Position numbers and translations under genes: made by a program
The notes under the pieces: generated by a model
What the model was told of the DNA's origin: nothing
Database searches by the model: none
The model's input: the letters and a program-made list of their open reading frames with translations, nothing else
NCBI GenBank assembly: GCA_937875805.1
Contig: CALFHG010000227.1
Location: 1 to 11,690 of the forward strand
From: an uncultured Nitrosopumilaceae archaeon
GTDB taxonomy: Archaea; Thermoproteota; Nitrososphaeria; Nitrososphaerales; Nitrosopumilaceae
Length of the DNA stretch: 11,690 bases
Direction of reading: 5' to 3'
Shown here: positions 6,593 through 11,690 of the stretch, in pieces
Layout of the letters: every line of letters starts with the position of its first letter
How positions within the stretch are numbered: position 1 is the first letter of the stretch

Positions 6593-7257
6593 AAATTTTT
6601 CTTGATACTGCCAATCTAGAGTCCATTAAAAAATTTAATGACATGGGTTTGCTAGATGGAATCACAACTAATCCTTCACTTATGTCAAAAGAAGGAGGTA
6701 ATCCAAAAGATGCAATGGAAGAAATTACAAAAATTATCAAAGGTGATGTGAGTTTAGAAGTTATCAGTACTGAATATTCTGGAATGATGGAAGAAGGTAA
6801 ACGTCTTCGTCAATACGGAGATAATGTAGTAGTTAAAGTTCCTATGACTCCTGATGGTCTAAAAGCATGCAGATCATTTTCATCTGAAGGAATTCCTGTT
6901 AATGTTACTTTGATCTTTTCTGCAAATCAGGCTTTACTTGCTGCAAAATCTGGAGCAAAATATGTTAGTCCATTTATTGGAAGATTAGATGACATTGGTC
7001 AAGATGGAATGAAATTGATTCAAGATATTAAAGATATTTTTAAGAATTATCCTGAGTTAAAAACTCAGATTCTTGTTGCAAGCATTCGTCATCCAGTACA
7101 TGTAGTTGATGCTGCAAAAATTGGTGCAGATGTTGTCACATTACCTCCAGCAGTATTGGATAAAATGATGTTACACCCATTAACAAAAATTGGTTTAGAA
7201 AACTTTCTTGCTGATTGGGACAAGCTAAAATCTGGAAATCCTAATATCAAAATTTAG
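6589..7257 (+). CDS. transaldolase, small TalC/FSA-type
   Basis: The 222-residue protein belongs to the compact transaldolase/fructose-6-phosphate aldolase group. The Schiff-base lysine is Lys83 in VVVKVPMTPDG; ITTNPSLMSKEGG (25-37) and NVTLIFSANQA (about 105-115) are also family marks. Glu57 in SLEVIS occupies the position that is Glu in true transaldolases and Gln in E. coli fructose-6-phosphate aldolase, which favours transaldolase activity: transfer of dihydroxyacetone between fructose-6-phosphate and erythrose-4-phosphate. It is the last gene of the operon, joined by a 4-bp ATGA overlap. With the epimerase and transketolase it covers most of the non-oxidative pentose phosphate pathway; ribose-5-phosphate isomerase is not in the window. 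Confidence 0.94.
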   Translation: MKIFLDTANLESIKKFNDMGLLDGITTNPSLMSKEGGNPKDAMEEITKIIKGDVSLEVISTEYSGMMEEGKRLRQYGDNVVVKVPMTPDGLKACRSFSSEGIPVNVTLIFSANQALLAAKSGAKYVSPFIGRLDDIGQDGMKLIQDIKDIFKNYPELKTQILVASIRHPVHVVDAAKIGADVVTLPPAVLDKMMLHPLTKIGLENFLADWDKLKSGNPNIKI

Positions 7258-7306
7258 TGGATATAATACAAAAATAATATTATAAAAATTGAAAATTGAG
7301 GTGATA

Positions 7307-7579
7307 TTATTCTGTACCTTTGTTTGTACTTTTTCTAGAACTAGTTCCTCTACCTGTACTTCTGGTCATTCCTTCTGTCGAAGGTCTTGATTTTGGATCA
7401 GGCATATCTCCTAGTTTTCTAGAACCGGTTCCTCTACCTGTATGGACCATTCTGTTTGCTGATGCTTTTTTCCTTGCTTCTTGAATCTTTCTAAATTCGT
7501 CTCCAGACCATTTTTTTGGATCATCATCAACTTCGATAGTCCCTGTACCTCTACCCGTTCTAACTCTAATTTTCCCCAT
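7307..7579 (-). CDS. small basic protein with three TGRGT repeats, function unknown
   Basis: I do not recognise this 90-residue protein. Its striking feature is a heptad-like motif used three times: R-TGRGTG at 7-13, H-TGRGTGSRK at 46-55, and S-TGRGTSSRK at 74-83. Between them lie an acidic stretch (EVDDDPKKWSGDEF, 16-29) and a basic helix (FRKIQEARKKASANR, 29-43). The repeats are also visible in the DNA. The protein is rich in Arg, Lys, Gly, Ser and Thr, has no hydrophobic core of any length, and is probably largely disordered; binding to nucleic acid is a reasonable guess only. The ATG at 7577-7579 sits about 26 nt after a TATA-like element. It converges with the transaldolase gene. Confidence 0.78.
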   Translation of the reverse strand: MGKIRVRTGRGTGTIEVDDDPKKWSGDEFRKIQEARKKASANRMVHTGRGTGSRKLGDMPDPKSRPSTEGMTRSTGRGTSSRKSTNKGTE

Positions 7580-7600
7580 AAATTAGATGAAATTATCTTG

Positions 7601-7610
7601 TATTTATCTA
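7601..7610 (-). promoter_or_regulatory. TATA-like element for the TGRGT-repeat gene
   Basis: The minus strand reads TAGATAAATA, centred about 26 nt before the start codon at 7577-7579. A leaderless transcript is implied. Confidence 0.45.
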
Positions 7611-7646
7611 AGCTTATTTTTTATGAACATATTTACATTTTTTATT

Positions 7647-8669
7647 TTAACTACTAATCCAGCCTAGTTTTTTGAAATATGCAAACATCATGATTACAGG
7701 AATTACTGATGCAATTATTACAATTATGAAAGTTGTAAATGGTCCTAAAATTGTTAAATTACTTCCAATTCCTCCTGGCAAATTAACATTCATTCCATAA
7801 AATGTACCAATCACTGTTGCTGGAATTGCTAATGTGAAAATTATAGTTAATACTGCAAGAACTTTATTTGTTTTTTCATTACTTAATACAAAATCTGTAT
7901 CTTTGTAAATTTCCATGGTTTCTCTAGATTCTTCCAATGTTTCAATTACTTTGTCAATATGGTCAATTACGTCATCATAGAATAATGCGAGTTCATCATC
8001 TTCACTACTTGAAAATTGTTTAACATTTCTTGCTATTTCTAGTACAAATTTCTTTAATGGATTTACTATTCTTCGTAACCTGTTGATTTCTCTCCTAAGT
8101 AAGGCGATACTTCTTGCTACTGGTTTTGTTTCATCAAAAACTCTATCTTCAATGTCATCTAGGTTTGCAATAATTTTTCTTGATGTATGTAAAAGGTCAT
8201 CTACTAACACATCTAAGATTTCGTGAAGTAATAATCCTGAAGATTTTCCTAATAATCTACCTTTTCTCTGTTGATCGGTGTTTGTTTTACAAATTTCTAC
8301 CAATTCTACAAGTGGCTTAAGATCTCCTTGATGAACCGTAACCAAGAAATCTTTTCCTACAAATATTGACAATTGACTATTTTTGGATATTTCTATTTTT
8401 TGTGCTAATGGTGGAAAATGAAGAATTACAAAGAAATGATCATCATAACTATCTAATTTTGGAAGTTCAAATTTGGTCATACAATCTTCGATGTTTAATT
8501 CATTGAAATTGTATTTTTCAGCTAATTTTTCAACGTCATTTCTATCTGGGTTTTGTAAATCAATCCACACAAATTTTTCTCCCTGCATGGTCTCTATTTT
8601 ATTTTCAACAGGGATGTCTACTGATTTTTTGCTCGAACGTAGCCTATTGGTGATGAAACCTTTTCTCAT
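7647..8669 (-). CDS. corA: CorA-type divalent cation (Mg2+/Co2+) channel protein
   Basis: The 340-residue protein has CorA family architecture: a large cytoplasmic N-terminal domain with long helices (about 145-265) and two C-terminal membrane segments (about 269-290 and 308-331). The signature YGMN at 291-294 ends the first segment, and a positive cytoplasmic tail (YFKKLGW, 331-337) follows the second. The family forms homopentameric channels that take up Mg2+ and sometimes other divalent ions. The external loop is short and glycine-rich (NLPGGIGSN). Length is close to the usual ~320. The ATG at 8667-8669 follows a strong TTTAAATTT box by about 28 nt, so the message is probably leaderless. 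Ion specificity cannot be read from sequence. Confidence 0.94.
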   Translation of the reverse strand: MRKGFITNRLRSSKKSVDIPVENKIETMQGEKFVWIDLQNPDRNDVEKLAEKYNFNELNIEDCMTKFELPKLDSYDDHFFVILHFPPLAQKIEISKNSQLSIFVGKDFLVTVHQGDLKPLVELVEICKTNTDQQRKGRLLGKSSGLLLHEILDVLVDDLLHTSRKIIANLDDIEDRVFDETKPVARSIALLRREINRLRRIVNPLKKFVLEIARNVKQFSSSEDDELALFYDDVIDHIDKVIETLEESRETMEIYKDTDFVLSNEKTNKVLAVLTIIFTLAIPATVIGTFYGMNVNLPGGIGSNLTILGPFTTFIIVIIASVIPVIMMFAYFKKLGWISS

Positions 8670-8690
8670 GTCGAAAAATACCCTGATACA

Positions 8691-8702
8691 ACAAATTTAA
8701 AG
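8691..8702 (-). promoter_or_regulatory. BoxA promoter of corA
   Basis: The minus strand reads CTTTAAATTTGT, centred about 28 nt before the start codon and one of the best TATA matches in the window. Its upstream edge, where TFB would contact the BRE, runs into the palindrome AGCGATCGCT at 8701-8710. Confidence 0.65.
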
Positions 8703-8710
8703 CGATCGCT
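8701..8710. repeat. perfect 10-bp palindrome AGCGATCGCT abutting the corA promoter
   Basis: The ten bases equal their own reverse complement and are notably GC-rich for this region. They sit immediately upstream of the TATA box of corA. This could be an operator or simply a BRE-like sequence. Confidence 0.5.
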
Positions 8711-8746
8711 ATGATTGAACAAAAACTATTTTTGAATTTGAGGCTA

Positions 8747-8759
8747 ATCTAATTTAGAT
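8747..8759. repeat. short palindrome ATCTAATTTAGAT
   Basis: Six-base arms flank one central T. It lies two bases beyond the stop codon of the 27-residue ORF (minus strand), between that ORF and the corA promoter. Without a loop it is more likely a protein site or chance than an RNA hairpin. Confidence 0.35.
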
Positions 8760-8761
8760 GC

Positions 8762-8845
8762 TCATTGTACCCATGGAAGAAAATAATTTGTACCTATCCA
8801 AACAAGTCCTATAGATATTGCCATTGCAATCCACCATTTTCGCAT
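8762..8845 (-). CDS. 27-residue single-span membrane microprotein
   Basis: A minus-strand frame starts at ATG 8843-8845 and ends with TGA at 8762-8764. The peptide begins MRKWW, continues with an unbroken hydrophobic run (residues ~6-18, IAMAISIGLVWIG) and ends TNYFLPWVQ. Positive residues at the N-terminus, a hydrophobic core and tryptophans at both ends are what a real single-pass membrane peptide looks like, with the N-terminus inside by the positive-inside rule. A TATA-like element lies about 25 nt upstream, matching the promoter geometry of the neighbouring genes. I do not recognise the family. Such peptides often serve as accessory subunits of membrane complexes, but no partner is indicated; corA is the next gene downstream on the same strand, with its own promoter. 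Confidence 0.6.
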   Translation of the reverse strand: MRKWWIAMAISIGLVWIGTNYFLPWVQ

Positions 8846-8862
8846 ATTTTGATTTCAACCTA

Positions 8863-8875
8863 GTTAATAATAAAG
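8863..8875 (-). promoter_or_regulatory. TATA-like element for the 27-residue ORF
   Basis: The minus strand reads CTTTATTATTAAC, about 25 nt before the ATG at 8843-8845. The spacing matches other promoters here and is independent support for the small ORF. Confidence 0.5.
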
Positions 8876-8894
8876 ATACAGCTTAATTTTCAAC

Positions 8895-8911
8895 ATAATC
8901 TTAAAGATTAT
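8895..8911. repeat. 17-bp palindrome ATAATCTTAAAGATTAT between tRNA-His and the microprotein gene
   Basis: Eight-base perfect arms surround a central A. The site lies 28-44 nt before the tRNA 5' end and includes TTAAAG, so it may contain the tRNA TATA element or an operator facing both divergent genes. It has no loop, so a DNA site is more likely than an RNA hairpin. Confidence 0.55.
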
Positions 8912-8938
8912 TACTGGTTGAACAAGTATCTTTTTTGT

Positions 8939-9011
8939 GGCCCTCGTAGTACAGTGGTTAGTATAGAGGATTGTGGATCCTCGGACAGGAGTTCGATTCC
9001 CCTCGAGGGCC
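8939..9011 (+). tRNA. tRNA-His (anticodon GTG)
   Basis: The acceptor stem GCCCTCG (8940-8946) pairs fully with CGAGGGC (9004-9010). The anticodon stem GAGGA/TCCTC encloses loop TTGTGGA with anticodon GTG at 8973-8975. The extra 5' G of histidine tRNAs appears to be encoded (G8939) opposite C9011. The D-stem pairs with one G-T wobble. The T-arm loop is TTCGATT; its stem has one A-C mismatch (A8990 with C9000), which is unusual. CCA is not encoded. No intron is present. It is followed closely by the convergent hypothetical gene ending at 9022. Confidence 0.95.
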
Positions 9012-9021
9012 CTCTACTATT

Positions 9022-9369
9022 TTAAAAAATACCAAATTTGCTAGATTCCATCTCTTCTTTAATGGCTAGTTTGAATCTGGGAGATTTGGTTTCAACATTT
9101 TTTGTTAACCATGTTAAAAATTTCTTTTCGATTCCCTTTCCCTTTATTTTATTAAAATCAACACCCATCATTTCTGCTAGTTTTTCCACTAATGTTTTGT
9201 TTATACTCAAAACAAAAAAATGCCATCCAAATGCAAACTCTGAATCTGACATAACAAAATCATCTTGCCCATGAACCATTTCTTCTAAAAGAGATAGTTG
9301 ATGGGATAATGCTTTACTAGTTTTATCATAATCTACTGCTGAAACATTGATGTTGATTCTTTCTTCCAT
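9022..9369 (-). CDS. hypothetical protein, 115 residues
   Basis: I do not recognise this protein. It is soluble and mixed alpha/beta in appearance: a short strand at the start (RININVSAVDY, 4-14), then a helical segment (SKALSHQLSLLEEMVHG, 18-34), a hydrophobic aromatic strand or helix (EFAFGWHFFVLSIN, 44-57), a leucine/methionine helix (KTLVEKLAEMMG) and a basic C-terminal half (KKFLTWLTKN, RFKLAIKEEM). There is no signal peptide, metal cluster or catalytic motif. The ATG at 9367-9369 lies about 24 nt from a TATA-like element, so it is probably transcribed alone. Length, promoter and compact spacing with the tRNA argue for a real gene. Confidence 0.75.
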   Translation of the reverse strand: MEERININVSAVDYDKTSKALSHQLSLLEEMVHGQDDFVMSDSEFAFGWHFFVLSINKTLVEKLAEMMGVDFNKIKGKGIEKKFLTWLTKNVETKSPRFKLAIKEEMESSKFGIF

Positions 9370-9387
9370 ATTTTATTCAGGTTAAAA

Positions 9388-9399
9388 CAAAATAAAAGG
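9388..9399 (-). promoter_or_regulatory. TATA-like element for the 115-residue gene
   Basis: The minus strand reads CCTTTTATTTTG, about 24 nt before the ATG at 9367-9369 and just after the stop codon of the upstream methyltransferase-like gene. Confidence 0.45.
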
Positions 9400-9409
9400 A
9401 TTGCACAGA

Positions 9410-10171
9410 TTAGTCTTTTAATAGATATTCAAAATCTATGTCAAAATGCATTTTCATGATGTTAATGTATGTTTGAATTGATTCTGGAATCTCCTCTCCA
9501 CATGCTACTCCTAGTTTTTTTGCATTAATCCAAATTACTAATGTTTGAATAATCGTTAAAAACCGATCATTTTTAATTTCTGGAGATCCAATTGATTTGG
9601 TATATCTTTCAGCAAATTCCCAGGCTGTAATAAAATCAACACATTTCACACCAAAAATTGCTAGTAATTGTTCCTGCATATTTTCTGCTTTTTTGAATGG
9701 AACTTTGTTGATAATGTATGGAAAATCTACTTTATCTGGTAGATACTCTGGCAGAGGTCCCCAAATTGTAATTATTTTTGTATTTTCATTTAGATTTTTA
9801 AATTTTTTTAACATATTATTAATTATATTTTCATCAGTAAACCAGAATAAAATTACTGATGCATCTGAAATATCTGAATCTTCGATATTTTGACAAATCA
9901 AATCTGCTTTGGTATTTTTCTCTTCAAGATTTTTTCTTGCTTTTTTTATTTTTTCAGAATTATTATCAATCCCTACTGCTTTTTTAACTCCAAATTCGTT
10001 AATAGCAAGTTCAATTCCTTTCTCATCTTTGCAACCTAAATGATAAAAAATATCTTTTTTACCTAAATTTACAAATTTAAAAATTTCTCGAAATGATTTT
10101 TCAGGTAATTGAACATCTTCACCACTGAGCAAATTTTCAGGAAGAGTCTCTAAATATTCTTCAATTTTCAT
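9410..10171 (-). CDS. SAM-dependent methyltransferase-like protein (DOT1/aKMT-like fold), degenerate motif I
   Basis: The 253-residue protein resembles class I methyltransferases, in particular the archaeal DOT1-like lysine methyltransferase layout: a leading helix (REIFKFVNLGKKD, 28-40), motif I strand and loop (IFYHLGCKDEKG, 41-52), motif II acidic residue (AVGIDNN, 65-71), a helix (SEKIKKARKNLEE), and motif IV (SVILFWFTDEN, 105-115). Motif I normally reads D-L-G-C-G-x-G; here the acidic residue is His44 and the two glycines after Cys47 are Lys and Glu, so SAM binding may be weak or lost. From about 165 to the end lies a helical region of about 90 residues that I cannot assign. The gene follows UPF0147 by 25 nt on the same strand. 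Fold call is moderate; activity is doubtful. Confidence 0.7.
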   Translation of the reverse strand: MKIEEYLETLPENLLSGEDVQLPEKSFREIFKFVNLGKKDIFYHLGCKDEKGIELAINEFGVKKAVGIDNNSEKIKKARKNLEEKNTKADLICQNIEDSDISDASVILFWFTDENIINNMLKKFKNLNENTKIITIWGPLPEYLPDKVDFPYIINKVPFKKAENMQEQLLAIFGVKCVDFITAWEFAERYTKSIGSPEIKNDRFLTIIQTLVIWINAKKLGVACGEEIPESIQTYINIMKMHFDIDFEYLLKD

Positions 10172-10196
10172 TATGTTTGGTATAATTAATGAGAAT

Positions 10197-10466
10197 TTAT
10201 TCTCTTATGCTTTCTAATTTTGAAACTGCTTGCCATAATTGAGTTCTAACGTATGAGGGCATGTTAGGATCTTGTGTAACATCATCTAATAGGCTGATAG
10301 TATTTGCTGCTCTAACTGATAATGAATATTCTTGTTTTTTTAGTTCAATAATTAAATCTGTAAGTGATTTCTTGACTGTTTTTGGAGTTGAGTTGCTAGA
10401 AGTAATTTGTTCTAATGTTTCAATTGCTCCTTTCATAGATTCTTTATTTTGAGCGTCGTCAACCAT
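10197..10466 (-). CDS. UPF0147 family protein
   Basis: The 89-residue protein matches the archaeal UPF0147 family. The diagnostic C-terminal segment LLDDVTQDPNMPSYVRTQLWQ falls at about 59-79, and the length is typical. The family is almost restricted to archaea and forms small helical proteins of unknown function. No membrane segment or metal site is seen. It lies between the Rieske ferredoxin and methyltransferase-like genes, same strand, with gaps of 35 and 25 nt. A TATATAC element about 30 nt upstream of its start could give it a separate transcript. Confidence 0.92.
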   Translation of the reverse strand: MVDDAQNKESMKGAIETLEQITSSNSTPKTVKKSLTDLIIELKKQEYSLSVRAANTISLLDDVTQDPNMPSYVRTQLWQAVSKLESIRE

Positions 10467-10490
10467 TTTTACACCTTATCTTAAAAATTA

Positions 10491-10502
10491 GAAGTATATA
10501 GT
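10491..10502 (-). promoter_or_regulatory. TATA box for the UPF0147 gene
   Basis: The minus strand reads ACTATATACTTC, centred about 30 nt before the ATG at 10464-10466. It begins at the last base of the Rieske stop codon, so this gene can be transcribed independently. Confidence 0.45.
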
Positions 10503-10810
10503 TACATCTCTACAAAAACATTGTCTGATTCTACGACAACATTGTATGATGTTAAATCCCTAATTTTTGCTGGGAATTTGATTAATTTTCCAGTTTTACA
10601 ATCAAATTCTGCTGCATGCCATCCACAAGTGATAGTACACCCATCTAATTTTCCTTCAGATAGACTAGAACCTGAATGAGTACACGAATCATCAGTAGCA
10701 CAATATTCTCCGTTAATATTTGCAACTAGAATGTCTCTACCGTCAATAGATACTTTGATCATTTTTCCAGGTGAAATATCTGATGTTTTACCTGCAATAA
10801 TTTTTCCCAT
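10502..10810 (-). CDS. Rieske-type [2Fe-2S] ferredoxin
   Basis: The 102-residue protein is a soluble Rieske domain. The cluster ligands are Cys43-Thr-His45 (CTHSGSSLSEG) and Cys62-x2-His65 (CGWHAAEFD), matching the family pattern C-x-H...C-x2-H. There is no membrane anchor or catalytic domain, so it resembles the ferredoxin components of dioxygenases or the small NirD-like subunits rather than a bc1-type Rieske protein. It presumably passes single electrons to an oxygenase or reductase encoded elsewhere; no partner is adjacent. The ATG at 10808-10810 sits about 26 nt from an AT-rich element in the 39-bp gap shared with the divergent GNAT gene. Confidence 0.93.
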   Translation of the reverse strand: MGKIIAGKTSDISPGKMIKVSIDGRDILVANINGEYCATDDSCTHSGSSLSEGKLDGCTITCGWHAAEFDCKTGKLIKFPAKIRDLTSYNVVVESDNVFVEM

Positions 10811-10815
10811 TGAAG

Positions 10816-10841
10816 TTTTTATCTATTCATTGTTAATAATT
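10816..10841. promoter_or_regulatory. divergent promoter region between Rieske and GNAT genes
   Basis: Only 39 bp separate the two start codons. For the Rieske gene, AATTATTAAC (minus strand, 10832-10841) is about 26 nt upstream. For the GNAT gene, TTTTTATC (10816-10823) is about 30 nt upstream. The two elements interleave, so the promoters probably interfere or are jointly controlled. Confidence 0.45.
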
Positions 10842-10849
10842 TTTTGTAT

Positions 10850-11605
10850 ATGACAAAGTTGAGAATTAGGGAGGCAAATAATTCAGATAAAATTTCAGTT
10901 TTGAAATTTTGTAAAAATACTTTTTCGTGGGGAGATTATGTAGAACAAGTTTGGAATTTTTGGATATCTGAAGGTCATTTATTTTTGGGTCAAAAACCAG
11001 AACCTGTCGGAATTTGTCATGCGTTTTACTCTGACAATCAAGTTTGGATTGAAGGGATTAGAATTGAATCTACTTTTCGTCGCCAAAATGTAGCTTCTGA
11101 ACTAGTAAAACATGCTGAAATTATAGGTTTAGTAAAAAATTTATCTTTTTCATATATGCTGATTGATACTGAAAATTCTATTTCTATTTCAATGGCACGG
11201 TCTCTAAATTATGAACTTTTCCAAACATGGAATTTTTATTCTATTGAACCCAGAAATAATTCAAATTATAATGTCACTTTTGAAAAATCTATTAATTCTA
11301 AGTCTTTTCCTCATTATGTGCAATCTTGGAGATGGCTTCCTATTGATGATGTAACATTGAAATCATTTTATGAACAAAATAGAATTGTAAATTCTTCAAT
11401 TGATAATAAAAATTCTATTGCAATAATAACCGAATCTACGCATTTTGATAGAACATTAATTGTTACTTTATTCTCTAATTCGGATGAATCTGTATGTGAA
11501 ATTCTTTCATTTTTACAAAATTTTGGTTGGGAGAAAAACTATGAACGAATTCAAATTCTAACTAAAGAAAAATTACCAAATTTTGATTCATTAGAATATA
11601 GGTAA
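10850..11605 (+). CDS. GNAT-family N-acetyltransferase-like protein with unassigned C-terminal half
   Basis: The 251-residue protein starts with a GNAT domain: strand 1 LRIREAN (4-10), a helix, strand 4 VWIEGIRIES (66-75) followed by the acetyl-CoA pyrophosphate-binding loop and helix FRRQNVASELVKHAE (77-91), then strand 5 and SMARSLNYELF (115-125). The loop carries Asn where the Q/R-x2-G-x-G/A motif usually has its first glycine. The substrate is unknown. Residues from about 135 on are not obviously GNAT; the final segment (LIVTLFSNSDESVCEIL, then LQNFGWEKN) has strand-helix features that could form a second degenerate GNAT-like half. I chose ATG 10850 over TTG 10844 because it is the stronger start codon and better spaced from the promoter. 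Confidence 0.85.
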   Translation: MTKLRIREANNSDKISVLKFCKNTFSWGDYVEQVWNFWISEGHLFLGQKPEPVGICHAFYSDNQVWIEGIRIESTFRRQNVASELVKHAEIIGLVKNLSFSYMLIDTENSISISMARSLNYELFQTWNFYSIEPRNNSNYNVTFEKSINSKSFPHYVQSWRWLPIDDVTLKSFYEQNRIVNSSIDNKNSIAIITESTHFDRTLIVTLFSNSDESVCEILSFLQNFGWEKNYERIQILTKEKLPNFDSLEYR

Positions 11606-11690
11606 ACACAGGAAATACAGATTTTGTATTTGACGAACAGTTTGACGACAAAACAGTAAAACGGCTGTAACTCGGGCTGCAAGGGGTCCC
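11606..11690. other. unassigned 85-base tail with a small hairpin and a direct repeat
   Basis: After the GNAT stop codon come an inverted repeat AAATACA/TGTATTT with a 5-base loop (11613-11631), a tandem copy of TTTGACGA (11629-11636 and 11641-11648, 12 nt apart), and a GC-richer end from about 11664. The hairpin could help end GNAT transcription. No ORF with a start codon is convincing in any frame. A minus-strand frame is open from the window edge to a stop at 11591-11593, so a gene ending here cannot be excluded. Confidence 0.4.

Noticed and set aside
6589..7257. Fructose-6-phosphate aldolase instead of transaldolase
   Set aside because: The residue that is Gln in E. coli aldolase is Glu57 here, as in true transaldolases, and the neighbours are pentose phosphate enzymes.
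7340..7570. Repeated DNA (CCTCTACCTGTA and similar) that could suggest a CRISPR-like or tandem array
   Set aside because: There are only three imperfect copies with unequal spacing, and all are in frame with the TGRGT protein motif, so the repetition is at the protein level.
8990..9030. Integration (att) site at the 3' end of tRNA-His
   Set aside because: No second copy of the tRNA 3' end and no integrase gene are present in the window.
9597..9893. 98-residue plus-strand frame
   Set aside because: It is antisense to the methyltransferase-like gene, whose length and motif order explain the region better.
11602..11664. Plus-strand peptide frame reading DFVFDEQFDDKTVKRL before a stop
   Set aside because: It has no start codon in frame and could only be reached by a frameshift from the GNAT gene, for which there is no other evidence.

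Overview
The window is about 11.7 kb of AT-rich DNA and looks archaeal. Three things point that way: an ABCE1/Rli1 ribosome-recycling ATPase, a UPF0147 protein, and TATA/BoxA-like elements about 24-31 nt before many start codons, which implies largely leaderless mRNAs. The AT-rich composition, the solitary 5S rRNA gene and the gene families fit a marine ammonia-oxidising thaumarchaeon (Nitrososphaerota, Nitrosopumilus-like). That placement is an inference from family content; no lineage-diagnostic gene such as amoA is present.

Layout, left to right. Positions 1-928 (-) hold the N-terminal part of Rli1/ABCE1, cut by the window edge, and divergent from a solitary 5S rRNA (~1025-1137, +). A 42-residue C2H2 zinc-finger ORF (1198-1326, +) follows. 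Next come a cytosolic leucyl aminopeptidase (-) and a DCC-type thiol oxidoreductase (-), the latter divergent from a YkgJ-type cysteine-cluster protein (+). The centre is a tight three-gene operon of the non-oxidative pentose phosphate pathway (3954-7257, +): a transketolase N-half fused to ribulose-5-phosphate 3-epimerase, the transketolase C-half, and a small transaldolase, joined by 4-bp overlaps with Shine-Dalgarno sequences at the internal junctions.

The right part is mostly on the minus strand: a small basic protein with three T-G-R-G-T repeats, a CorA-type divalent cation channel, and a 27-residue single-span membrane microprotein. A tRNA-His(GUG) (+) comes next, then a hypothetical protein, a SAM-methyltransferase-like protein with a degenerate motif I, a UPF0147 protein and a Rieske ferredoxin. 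A GNAT-type protein (+) is divergent from the Rieske gene. The last ~85 bases hold a small hairpin, a short direct repeat and a GC-richer end that I cannot assign.

How the genes work together: the operon encodes the epimerase plus both carbon-transfer enzymes that interconvert pentose, triose, tetrose and hexose phosphates, so it probably supplies ribose and erythrose phosphate for nucleotide and aromatic amino acid synthesis. Fusing the epimerase to the thiamine-diphosphate-binding half of transketolase puts the producer and consumer of xylulose-5-phosphate in one polypeptide. The remaining genes are mostly single housekeeping or small uncharacterised units with their own promoters. I saw no CRISPR array, insertion sequence, integrase, toxin-antitoxin pair or recognisable defence system.
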